NCBI GenBank assembly: GCA_019359675.1
Contig: JAHHGX010000086.1
Coordinates: forward strand, 62,001-126,000
Origin: Calothrix sp. FI2-JRJ7
GTDB taxonomy: Bacteria > Cyanobacteriota > Cyanobacteriia > Cyanobacteriales > Nostocaceae
Direction: 5' to 3'
DNA: 64,000 bases
The position numbers were made by a program, and so were the translations under genes. Under the pieces are notes generated by a model, which saw nothing but the letters and a program-made list of their open reading frames with translations, ran no database searches and was not told the DNA's origin. Of the stretch, positions 15,405 to 23,556 are shown piece by piece (the first letter of the stretch is position 1; every line of letters begins with the position of its first letter).

Positions 15405-18320
15405 ATGTCAAAACCAGAAAAACAAAAAATGGCGCCCATAAATGAAATATATAACCGCATCATTTGGGACGAACGCCTTAATCGAAGCGCATTCATCGCA
15501 TATTACACAGAACGCATATCTGGCGGAATACACTCAAAACCACTAGCGCAATGGGCAATAGATGGAGACATCCCCATGCATCGCATCCGTTACATTTGCT
15601 GTGGAGATATTACCGTCTGGGATAGAGAAAAGCATATAGACTTGATATCAACAGGACAATTACCTCCTGCTGCTTGGAAAAGTAATGCTACACAAACAGA
15701 AATAAATATTGAGGCACCAATATTTAACGTTAGACCTGTTTATAAATATGATACCCAAGAATGGAAAAATAATATATTATCACAAAATATAAAAATAAAC
15801 ACACTTACAGTAGCAACTTTCAACGTACTCTTTAACCTGTACGAAACCGAGAAAATCCAAACCGAAAAACGATTACCAGCGATTTTTCAGCAATTGCGTC
15901 AATGCGAAGCAGAGATTATTGCCATTCAAGAAGCAACACCACAATTCGTTGAGTCCCTTATATCACAAAACTGGACACATAATTATTTTATCTCCGAATC
16001 AAACATCGGAGATACAGTAAAACCCTACGGGAACTTATTATTATCACGCTTCCCGTTTACATTAGTAGAACATAAATTTTTTGGCGCCAAACATGTATTA
16101 GTAGGGACATGGCAAATCAACGATAAATTATTACATGTAGCAGTAGTACATTTAACTAGTAGTCGTGCAGAAAACGCTGTAGAAAAACGCGCACAGCAGC
16201 TTTCAGTATTACTTGCATACCTACAAAACCAATCTGGAGACAGCTTAATTGTGGGTGACTTTAATATGCGAGGTAACGAACAAGAAGAAATTTTAACAAA
16301 CGCTGGTTTTACAGACGTTTGGCACAAACTACATCCTTATGAAGCAGGTTACACTTTTGACCCAGACCGTAATTCTTTAGCTGCATTATTAAGTCTTTCT
16401 GGAAAACCTGGAAGATTAGACAGAATTTTACTACGAGGTAATTACATTCCAGAATCAATAGACCTATTTGCTTGCACACCAATAAATGCCACAAAAGGAC
16501 TTTATCCATCCGACCATTTTGGAGTGCGTGCAGTCTTTCACTTTTCTCCTAATCTAACCACAGTTAGTCCAATTTATCAAAGCGCTATCGTCATAATTCC
16601 ACCAGATGACGTTTTACCTGCTATTCAGGAAATACGCCAAAAATATGATGCCAGATTTGAACGGTGGATGCCACATATTACTCTAATATACGGCTTTTTA
16701 CCAGAATCTTACTTTGACGAAGCTGTAAAAATAATCTCACCTGCACTATCAAAGCTAGAACCATTCACAATTACCCTAACCGAGTATGGCACATTTACCC
16801 ATCGTAAAAACTGTACTGCTTGGTTACGTCCTGTTGTAGAGACCGTACATGAAGGGTCTCTACATGAATTGCAAACTGTTTTACAAAATCTATTTCCACA
16901 ATGCGATGAACAAAGCAAAAAATCTAGCACAGGTTTTACACCTCATCTAAGTGTCGGACAATTTCCTAACCCAGAAGCAGCACATTCTATGTTACCTCAA
17001 TGGTGCCCAATTAGTTTTACAGTTAATTCAGTAGCATTAATTAGTCGTCGAGGTGATAAACCGTTTGAAATTAAGCACATTATACCTTTGGGAGGAAAAA
17101 ACGAATTACAAAAAATAATCAACCACCTACAACCCGAACTTACCCAAACACAACAAATACAGCGTCAAACCATAATAGACATTATTAAACAAGCATGTGC
17201 AGAATGTTTGGGTACTACACCAACCATACATTTACTAGGTTCTGGACGTTTAGGTGTCCAAACTCCCGAAAGCGATATAGATATAGTTTGCATAATACCC
17301 AGTTATATAGTTGGGGAAACATTTCTTCACAATGTACAGCAACATCTACAAGAATTATGCGAATCTTCCCAAGTTGTGCTTGACGCGCGCGTTTCTGTAT
17401 TACGCTTAAAAATTGAGACAATCTCTATAGACTTATTGTACGCGCGTTATGAAACTACAGCGTACTCGATTGAACATAGAATAGACGCAGCTAGTCTCAA
17501 AGCTATTATCGGTTGCTGGGAAGCAGATTTAATTATAGATACTGTTTCTAAATATGTGTCATTTGATTCATTCAAAACATTATTGAGAGCAATACGTGCA
17601 TGGGCAAAATCACGCTATATCTATGGAAATGCTTGGGGTTTTCTCGGTGGTTTATCGTGGGTTATACTAGCTGCTTGGAGTTGCACTTATTACAATCAAG
17701 CTTCCCAAAGTGTTGAATTACTACTTGCTCACTTCTTCCAAATATTGAACCAGCACGATTGGAAACAACCTATTTCTCTTACAGAAGCAGGGCGCCAATA
17801 TGAAGTACAATTACCTCGTGACTGGTTGCCAATAATTACATCTATAGAACCCTGCCAAAATACCGCACGTAATATCACCCGTTCAACATCACAAATACTA
17901 CGCTCAGAATTTCAAAGAGGCGCCGAACTAACCGAGTCAATATTAAATGCTGGTACAATCAACTGGGCATCTTTATTTGAACCAATTAATTTACAAGCAG
18001 AATACAACACCTTTCTAGAAATCACAGTCATAAACTCAAACCCACAAGAATTAGAACAACACTGCGGTATGCTAGAAGGTTATATTATTGGGTTAATCAT
18101 TCAACTCGAACAACTCGATATCTTTGTTCGACCTAGCACCAAACTTGATAAAATTAAAAATGGCGCCTGTCTAACACTAGCATTACATCTTCCCCTAAAT
18201 TCTGATATCCAATCAATAGAGCAACTAGCATTAGACTTCATATCCCAAAGAAACCGGGTTTCTTCCACACTGAACACAACAATCATCACTAGTACACACA
18301 GAAACCCGGTTTCTCACTGA
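15405..18320 (+). CDS. DUF504/MJ1316 - EEP - 2H phosphoesterase - poly(A) polymerase fusion
   Basis: This 971-residue protein contains four modules. Residues 12-80 are DUF504/MJ1316 (NEIYNRIIWDERL, IPMHRIRYICCGDITVWDR). Residues 133-380 are an endonuclease/exonuclease/phosphatase domain with VATFN (Asn140), IQEATP (Glu176), VGDFN (Asp285, Asn287) and PSDHFG (His371). Residues 391-560 are a 2H (LigT-like) domain with HIT at 424-426 and HLS at 514-516. Residues 585-950 are a eukaryote-type poly(A) polymerase: LGSGRLGVQTPESDID with Asp624 and Asp626, a third Asp676 in SIDLLYA, the core helix IYGNAWGFLGGLSWVI, and a PAP RNA-binding-like end. Likely roles are RNA recognition, 3'-end trimming, cyclic-phosphate opening and nucleotide addition. 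The ATG at 15405 lies 27 bases after the HD-kinase gene. Two palindromic repeats lie inside the coding sequence (16836 and 18251). Confidence 0.88.
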   Translation: MSKPEKQKMAPINEIYNRIIWDERLNRSAFIAYYTERISGGIHSKPLAQWAIDGDIPMHRIRYICCGDITVWDREKHIDLISTGQLPPAAWKSNATQTEINIEAPIFNVRPVYKYDTQEWKNNILSQNIKINTLTVATFNVLFNLYETEKIQTEKRLPAIFQQLRQCEAEIIAIQEATPQFVESLISQNWTHNYFISESNIGDTVKPYGNLLLSRFPFTLVEHKFFGAKHVLVGTWQINDKLLHVAVVHLTSSRAENAVEKRAQQLSVLLAYLQNQSGDSLIVGDFNMRGNEQEEILTNAGFTDVWHKLHPYEAGYTFDPDRNSLAALLSLSGKPGRLDRILLRGNYIPESIDLFACTPINATKGLYPSDHFGVRAVFHFSPNLTTVSPIYQSAIVIIPPDDVLPAIQEIRQKYDARFERWMPHITLIYGFLPESYFDEAVKIISPALSKLEPFTITLTEYGTFTHRKNCTAWLRPVVETVHEGSLHELQTVLQNLFPQCDEQSKKSSTGFTPHLSVGQFPNPEAAHSMLPQWCPISFTVNSVALISRRGDKPFEIKHIIPLGGKNELQKIINHLQPELTQTQQIQRQTIIDIIKQACAECLGTTPTIHLLGSGRLGVQTPESDIDIVCIIPSYIVGETFLHNVQQHLQELCESSQVVLDARVSVLRLKIETISIDLLYARYETTAYSIEHRIDAASLKAIIGCWEADLIIDTVSKYVSFDSFKTLLRAIRAWAKSRYIYGNAWGFLGGLSWVILAAWSCTYYNQASQSVELLLAHFFQILNQHDWKQPISLTEAGRQYEVQLPRDWLPIITSIEPCQNTARNITRSTSQILRSEFQRGAELTESILNAGTINWASLFEPINLQAEYNTFLEITVINSNPQELEQHCGMLEGYIIGLIIQLEQLDIFVRPSTKLDKIKNGACLTLALHLPLNSDIQSIEQLALDFISQRNRVSSTLNTTIITSTHRNPVSH
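16836..16863. repeat. GTAGAGAC palindromic repeat inside the 2H coding region, copy 2
   Basis: GTAGAGACCGTACATGAAGG followed by GTCTCTAC has the same arms as the intergenic copies at 12989 and 38575. It is read in frame as residues about 478-487 of the fusion protein (VETVHEGSLH), between the two HxT/S motifs of the 2H domain. The reading frame remains open. Confidence 0.8.
18251..18317. repeat. AGAAACCGGGTTTCT element at the 3' end of the fusion gene, copy C
   Basis: AAGAAACCGGGTTTCTTCC and AGAAACCCGGTTTCTCAC flank 36 bases and match the palindromic blocks of the MITE-like copies at 3875 and 12336, though the core differs. It encodes the last ~22 residues (from RNRVSS to PVSH) and provides the stop context. 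Confidence 0.75.
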
Positions 18321-18348
18321 ACACGAAAAGCACTCTTCGTGCTTAATA

Positions 18349-18870
18349 CTATGACCGCACATCAATTACGGTTGCTCTGGTGAAATAATTAAAACCTTCG
18401 ATTTCAGCAGGTGTACCAATCTTTAATCGACTTTTACCCAAATACAACCCCTTATCCTGCACACTTGCTTGACCCGTCAAAGTAATTAATATATCCATCC
18501 TAAAATTCTCCTTCGGGTCAGGTAACTCTCTAACTGAACCATCCGGTTGCGGTACAGAAAGAGTTATCGGTATTTGTTTGACTGATTTAATATTTAACTT
18601 ACCTTCAGGTTGATTTTTTAGTGTAATGTTAGTTTGAGTACCCGGTTTTAATGCTTGTTCTAGAAAAGCTTTCGGATTTTTAACGCTCAAACCTTGCACA
18701 AATAAATCAATTTCTACTGGTTGAGTCGAACTTGGTTGCGCTAAACTCAACGATGGATAACAAAAAATACTTACTAACGACAGTAAAATTACTAGTAAAA
18801 GGCGCCTAATAAAAGATGATAGTCTTGTAAACAGGATAAATAAGCGGCTCTTAAAATTCAAATTTACCAT
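18349..18870 (-). CDS. DUF4330-like membrane-anchored protein
   Basis: The 173-residue protein has a basic N-terminus, a long hydrophobic segment (RRLLLVILLSLVSIFCYPSL) ending in a likely signal cleavage or anchor region at about residue 45, and a soluble remainder of beta-strands. The ending SRLKIGTPAEIEGFNYF and TRATVIDVR matches the C-terminal signature of the cyanobacterial DUF4330 family, often found with polysaccharide genes but of unknown function. It is convergent with the RNA-repair operon, 28 bases away from its end. Confidence 0.65.
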   Translation of the reverse strand: MVNLNFKSRLFILFTRLSSFIRRLLLVILLSLVSIFCYPSLSLAQPSSTQPVEIDLFVQGLSVKNPKAFLEQALKPGTQTNITLKNQPEGKLNIKSVKQIPITLSVPQPDGSVRELPDPKENFRMDILITLTGQASVQDKGLYLGKSRLKIGTPAEIEGFNYFTRATVIDVRS

Positions 18871-19003
18871 TATAATAAGTGCCTAATTATGCAAACTGAA
18901 CAATTCGTAACACGTACTTACAGATGCTACGTTTATTAATCCTAGCCTTAATTAGGTCACTTGAATCATTAATTTGTTTGCCAGTTTGCCGTACATACCC
19001 AAG

Positions 19004-19498
19004 CTAAACAATCTCAAACTCAACTTGATGACTCTTGAGAAAGCTATGGGTGTAATGGTCAACAATATTCGTATCGCTCAATTCTAAATTATAAAAATCT
19101 ACACTATCATGCTCAAAGTATGGCCCTGCGTGCCAAGTTCCTACATCCAACTTGATAAAACAGTTTGCTGGTATTTTAAACGCTTTCATTCTATCTAAAT
19201 CAGGTTCATTCACGCTGTTATTAGCTGGACATACAGCAATTAACCAATCTTTCCCTTCCAAAGAACCTAAACACTGTGTACATTGACCATGACGAGTAAT
19301 ATTGTAAAACTTATTACCTCGTTTAGTTAAACGCATGATATAAAAACGCGGTATACCTTTATCTAAAACTAATTGAGCATCTTCACTATCAAAGCTTTTA
19401 CCATCTTTACTCGCAAAAATCACTTGCCCGTAGTCACTAAAATTTTCGGGTGTTATTAACTCTGCCTTGATTTGCTGTACAGTTTTTGATGGCGCCAT
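19004..19498 (-). CDS. Ureidoglycolate lyase family protein (AllA-like)
   Basis: The 164-residue protein shows the AllA cupin pattern: ELITPENFSDYGQVI at the N-terminus, FYNITRHGQCTQCLGSLEG in the middle, and FKIPANCFIKLDVGTWHAGP, the conserved metal/substrate-site strand with its histidine. AllA releases urea or cleaves ureidoglycolate to glyoxylate in purine (allantoin) breakdown. It sits 17 bases after the DoxX gene on the same strand, and divergent to a nucleoside-type ABC importer, consistent with nucleobase use. The other allantoin pathway genes are not in the window. Confidence 0.82.
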   Translation of the reverse strand: MAPSKTVQQIKAELITPENFSDYGQVIFASKDGKSFDSEDAQLVLDKGIPRFYIMRLTKRGNKFYNITRHGQCTQCLGSLEGKDWLIAVCPANNSVNEPDLDRMKAFKIPANCFIKLDVGTWHAGPYFEHDSVDFYNLELSDTNIVDHYTHSFLKSHQVEFEIV

Positions 19499-19515
19499 AA
19501 GTTTTATATAATTTT

Positions 19516-19956
19516 CTAATTTGAATCTAGCTTAGAAAAAAACCGCTTTGGAATAATCGACGCTTGCTTCTCTGGGTCATCCGAGGGTTTAGTATACCAC
19601 AGTGCCCAAGCAAGTAATGGAAATTGTAACGGCAGTCTAATGGCATGAAACCAATTACCCGTTGGAATATGGTCAGCAATTTTAATATGGTTGATTGCCA
19701 TATTGATATTAGCAGAATAAACTACGATGAACAGTACAAACAATCCCCATGCTGCCGCTTGACTGACAGGTGGTACAAGTAAACCTATTCCGCCTAAAAT
19801 TTCAAAAAACCCACTGAGGTACACCCAAAAATCTGGGTTCGGTAGTTGAGGTGGAACTATTCGTGCGTATGGTTCCACAGCAGTAAAATGTGTTATTCCC
19901 ACAATAATGATAGCTACAGCAAGGATTACACGTAAAAGCTCTTTTCTGTTATTCAT
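19516..19956 (-). CDS. DoxX/MauE-like four-helix membrane protein
   Basis: The 146-residue product has four predicted membrane helices with the DoxX-type features VGITHFTAVEPYARIVPP, FFEILGGIGLLVPP and a short charged C-terminal tail. DoxX family proteins are associated with quinone-linked redox or detoxification but the precise role is unclear. It is the first gene of a two-gene unit with the ureidoglycolate lyase. The 113-base gap to the divergent importer at 20070 must contain both promoters. Confidence 0.8.
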   Translation of the reverse strand: MNNRKELLRVILAVAIIIVGITHFTAVEPYARIVPPQLPNPDFWVYLSGFFEILGGIGLLVPPVSQAAAWGLFVLFIVVYSANINMAINHIKIADHIPTGNWFHAIRLPLQFPLLAWALWYTKPSDDPEKQASIIPKRFFSKLDSN

Positions 19957-20069
19957 GCGAAGGGCGCCGACTATATATAGTTAAATGTATTACTTCATTT
20001 TCGCAACCAATTGTAAAACTGTCTTCAGTCACCAGTTAGAATTCAACAATATATAGCAGAGGCTTCTAG

Positions 20070-21059
20070 ATGAGTACAAATTTCAACAGACGTAAATTTA
20101 TTGTATACACCTCAGCCATAGTTTGTGGTTCACTTATTCCTGTAGCGTGCAGCAATAACCAAACCACAACTAACAATAGTAACTTTAAAATAGCCATCGC
20201 TCTTCCCGGAGTTATATCCGATAAAGCTTGGAACCAATCAGGATATGAAGGAGTACAGCTAGCAAAACAAAAGTTAGGAGTAGAAACCGCACACGTTGAA
20301 AAAGTTTCCCAACCTGACCAAACTGAAGTACTATCAGATTTTGCCCGTCGTGGTTATAATGTAGTCATTGCCCACGGTGGACAATTTGACGCTGCCATTC
20401 AACAAATAGCACCCCAGTTTCCCAATACATTCTTCATTGGTGTTAATGGTAACGTAAAAGGCGCCAACATTGCATCTCTCAGAATAGACCATTTGCAAGC
20501 AAGTTACCTATGCGGAATTATCGCCGCCACTATGACAAAATCGAATAAACTAGCTTATATAGCAGGACAAGAATTTCAAGCAACCCAAGAAGAATTACGC
20601 GGATTTGAAATAGGCGCCAAGTCTGTTAAAAAAGATATTAAAATAACTTCGACTTTTACAGGTGACTGGAACGATGTCGCAAAAGCCAAAGAAGCTACAC
20701 TTGCTTTAATATCAACAGGCGCCGATGTCATCTACCAATGGTTAGATAGTGCTTCTGCTACTGTACTACAAACCGCAAGCGATAAAGGAGTATATGCGTT
20801 TGGTAATACAAATGACCAATTAGAGATAGCACCCAAAGCTGTTTTAACTAGTGCGGTGAAACATCTTGATGTGGCAATAACGTATTTAGCAGAGTTGGCA
20901 CAGAAGAAAGAGCTTAAAGGAGAAGTTTATAAGCTGGGTTTAGAAAGACCTGATATTTTGACTTTAGGTAAATTTAGCGAAGCTGTACCGCAAGCATTGC
21001 AAAAACAAGTGTTGAGTGTTAAGCAACAGATAATAGATAAGAAGATTAGCTTAAATTAG
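20070..21059 (+). CDS. BMP-family nucleoside-binding lipoprotein
   Basis: The 329-residue protein has a twin-basic N-terminus (NRRKFIVYTSA) and a lipobox (PVACS) with the lipid-bearing cysteine near residue 27. The BMP/PnrA/Med fold follows: IALPGVISDKAWNQSGYEG, VVIAHGGQFDAAIQQIAPQFP and GFEIGAKSVKKD. Such lipoproteins capture nucleosides for ABC importers. It is the first gene of a four-gene operon with an ATPase and two permeases. A tyrosine/tryptophan-rich ligand site (ADVIYQWLDSASATVL) is present. The exact ligand, purine or pyrimidine nucleoside, cannot be read. Confidence 0.88.
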   Translation: MSTNFNRRKFIVYTSAIVCGSLIPVACSNNQTTTNNSNFKIAIALPGVISDKAWNQSGYEGVQLAKQKLGVETAHVEKVSQPDQTEVLSDFARRGYNVVIAHGGQFDAAIQQIAPQFPNTFFIGVNGNVKGANIASLRIDHLQASYLCGIIAATMTKSNKLAYIAGQEFQATQEELRGFEIGAKSVKKDIKITSTFTGDWNDVAKAKEATLALISTGADVIYQWLDSASATVLQTASDKGVYAFGNTNDQLEIAPKAVLTSAVKHLDVAITYLAELAQKKELKGEVYKLGLERPDILTLGKFSEAVPQALQKQVLSVKQQIIDKKISLN

Positions 21060-21060
21060 G

Positions 21061-21090
21061 AAAGGCACGGATGCCCGCTCCACAAGAGTT
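21061..21090. repeat. GGGCATCC/TGCCCG palindromic repeat, copy 4, carrying a false start codon
   Basis: AAAGGCACGGATGCCCGCTC followed by CACAAGAG matches the dispersed family. The ATG inside it at 21071 is in frame with the ABC ATPase and would add 12 repeat-encoded residues. Confidence 0.75.
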
Positions 21091-21106
21091 TTTACAAAAG
21101 TTTATT

Positions 21107-22531
21107 ATGTTATATTTACGCTTAGAGAATATTACTAAACAATTTGGTGCTTTTATAGCTAATGATAATATTAATTTATGTGTTGAGTCTGGAAGTATTC
21201 ACGCTATCCTTGGGGAGAATGGCGCCGGAAAGTCTACTTTAATGAATATTATCAGTGGATTGTACCAGCCAGATGCAGGACAAATATATTTACAAGAACA
21301 ATTAATTACAATTAACTCATCTGCGGATGCAATAAAGCTAGGTATTGGCATGATTTACCAGCATTTTATGCTTGTACCACAATTAACTGTGACAGAAAAT
21401 ATTATTCTGGGCACTGGTAAAAATATTAATTTAAATCTACGTCAAAAGCAAGCCGAAATCAAAGCTTTATCTCAAGCATATAATTTAGAAATTGACCCTA
21501 CTGCCAAAGTTGAAGATTTACCTGTAGGAATGCAACAACGTGTAGAAATACTAAAAGTTTTATACCGTCAAGCGAAATTATTGATTCTTGATGAACCTAC
21601 AGCAGTTTTAACACCATTGGAAGTACAATCATTAATTACTGTTCTTCGTCAACTTGCAGCGAATGGACATACTATTATTTTTATCAGCCACAAATTAGAA
21701 GAAGTAATTAAGTTATGTGATACTGTAACCGTGCTACGAAGAGGAAAGGTAGTAGCAACAACAACGACGCAGCAAACAACATCACAACAACTAGCTGAAT
21801 TAATGGTTGGGCGCCAAGTTAGTTTACATCTTAACAAAAAACCTGCTGCTTCAGGTGAAATTGTATTATCAGTAAAAGATTTACAAGTCAAAGATAATAG
21901 AGGTGTTACGGTAGTTAAAAATATTTCTTTTGAACTGCGCGCAGGAGAAATATTAGGTATTGCTGGTGTTGATGGTAACGGACAGCGAGAGTTAGCAGAA
22001 GCTCTTGCCCAAACTAGAGTCAAAATAGGGTATATTCCAGAGGATAGGCAGAAAACAGGTTTAATATTACAGTTTAATATTGCTCAAAACTTGATATTAA
22101 AAGCTTTTAAAAATCCACCGTTTTCTCGTCGTGGTTTACTGCAACAAGAAGTCATTAAAACTAATGCAGTATCTGCGATGGAAGAGTTTGATATTCGGGC
22201 GCCTGATGTTAACGTTAAAGTTAGTCAGCTTTCTGGTGGCAACCAACAAAAAATAGTACTCGCGCGCGAATTAGCTGGAGAACCATCTTTAATTATAGCC
22301 ATGCAACCAACGCGCGGGTTAGATATTGGAGCAATTGAAGCAGTTCAGCAAAGGTTACTCGCACAAAGAGAACGTGGTGCGGCAATTTTATATATTTCAA
22401 CCGAGTTAGAAGAAGTAATGGCGATGAGTGACAGAATTGCTGTAATGTACAAAGGTGAGTTTGTTGATATATTAGATGCTGCCAATGCGACAGTTGAACA
22501 AATAGGTTTGCTCATGGGAGGGATAGAATGA
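21107..22531 (+). CDS. Nucleoside ABC importer, duplicated ATPase subunit
   Basis: The 474-residue protein holds two ABC domains. The first has GENGAGKST (Walker A), a LPVGMQQRVEILKVLYR signature region and LLILDEPTAVLTP (Walker B). The second has the typical degenerate GVDGNGQREL loop, VSQLSGGNQQKIVLARELA and LIIAMQPTRGLDIGA. ATG 21107 (MLYLRLENITKQFGAF) is preferred because the upstream ATG at 21071 lies in a dispersed repeat. The segment between GQRELAEALA and VKIGYIPEDR is about 25-30 residues shorter than in relatives, which suggests an in-frame deletion in the second domain. The stop overlaps the next start by 4 bases. Import function may be impaired. Confidence 0.88.
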   Translation: MLYLRLENITKQFGAFIANDNINLCVESGSIHAILGENGAGKSTLMNIISGLYQPDAGQIYLQEQLITINSSADAIKLGIGMIYQHFMLVPQLTVTENIILGTGKNINLNLRQKQAEIKALSQAYNLEIDPTAKVEDLPVGMQQRVEILKVLYRQAKLLILDEPTAVLTPLEVQSLITVLRQLAANGHTIIFISHKLEEVIKLCDTVTVLRRGKVVATTTTQQTTSQQLAELMVGRQVSLHLNKKPAASGEIVLSVKDLQVKDNRGVTVVKNISFELRAGEILGIAGVDGNGQRELAEALAQTRVKIGYIPEDRQKTGLILQFNIAQNLILKAFKNPPFSRRGLLQQEVIKTNAVSAMEEFDIRAPDVNVKVSQLSGGNQQKIVLARELAGEPSLIIAMQPTRGLDIGAIEAVQQRLLAQRERGAAILYISTELEEVMAMSDRIAVMYKGEFVDILDAANATVEQIGLLMGGIE

Positions 22532-23556
22532 AAACTAACCGCGTCCTTCCTATTATCTCACCTTTAATTGCTATTATTTCTGCCTTAATAGTCGGCGCCG
22601 TTCTCATTCTTATTGCAGGCGCCAATCCTATCACAGCTTATACGGCATTATTTACTGAATCATTATCTACTTATTTTGGCTTTGGTAATACTCTTACTAA
22701 AATGGCACCACTATTATTTACTAGTACTGGAGTTTTACTAGCTTTAAAAGCAGGACAGTTTAATATAGGTGGGGAAGGACAGATATATTTTGGTGCGTTA
22801 GGTAGTGCTTTGGTTGGTTTATACGTACAGGCGCCAGGTTTTATTCATGTACCATTAGCTTTACTCGCTGGATTTATTTTTGGCGCCGTTTGGGGTTTTA
22901 TTCCCGGTTATCTCAAAGCTATGCGTGGTATCAATGAAGTTATCACGAGTTTGCTGCTTAATTATATTGCAATTGATTTAATTAGTTATTTGGTGCAAAA
23001 TCCGTTGAAGGAAGCGAATGCACCTAGTCCTTATTCACCACTGATAGCCAAATCAGCACAGTTATCTATTATTATACCAGGAAGTTTGGCTCATGGGGGT
23101 ATACTACTCGCATTAATAGCGGCACTCATTGTGTATATAATTATTAAGCGTTCTACATTGGGTTATCGAATTACAGCAGTTGGCTTAAATCAGAAAGCTT
23201 CTAACTATGCGGGTATTTCAGTGCAGCGTACAATTATGCTAGTTATGGCTGCTAGTGGTGGATTTGCAGGATTAGCTGGTGCCTCGGAAGTGATGGGTTT
23301 AAAGTATCGTTTGTTTGAACAAGTCTCACCCGGTTATGGTTTTGATGCGATTGCGATTGCTTTTTTAAGTCGCGGTAGTGTACTAGGATTAGTACTAAAT
23401 TCGTTATTTTTTGGTGCATTACGAAGTGGCGCCAATGTAATGCAGCGTAGTGCTGGGGCGCCTGTGACTGTAATATATGCTATTCAAGGATTAACGGTAT
23501 TATTTATTGCAATTGCTTTGGCATTAGAACCGAAACTGCGACGTGATACCACATGA
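22528..23556 (+). CDS. Nucleoside ABC importer permease 1
   Basis: The 342-residue polytopic protein matches the BPD_transp_2 (LivHM/YufP-like) permease family: AGANPITAYTALFTESLSTY, FNIGGEGQIYFGALGSALVG, AMRGINEVITSLLLNYIA and VGLNQKASNYAGISV. About nine to ten membrane helices are expected. The start overlaps the ATPase stop and its own stop overlaps the next permease start by 4 bases, so the three are translationally coupled. The family transports nucleosides with a BMP lipoprotein. Confidence 0.92.
   Translation: MKTNRVLPIISPLIAIISALIVGAVLILIAGANPITAYTALFTESLSTYFGFGNTLTKMAPLLFTSTGVLLALKAGQFNIGGEGQIYFGALGSALVGLYVQAPGFIHVPLALLAGFIFGAVWGFIPGYLKAMRGINEVITSLLLNYIAIDLISYLVQNPLKEANAPSPYSPLIAKSAQLSIIIPGSLAHGGILLALIAALIVYIIIKRSTLGYRITAVGLNQKASNYAGISVQRTIMLVMAASGGFAGLAGASEVMGLKYRLFEQVSPGYGFDAIAIAFLSRGSVLGLVLNSLFFGALRSGANVMQRSAGAPVTVIYAIQGLTVLFIAIALALEPKLRRDTT

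Noticed and set aside
21071-21106. Upstream ATG extension of the ABC ATPase
   Set aside because: The extra 12 residues are encoded by a dispersed repeat; homology starts at the ATG at 21107.
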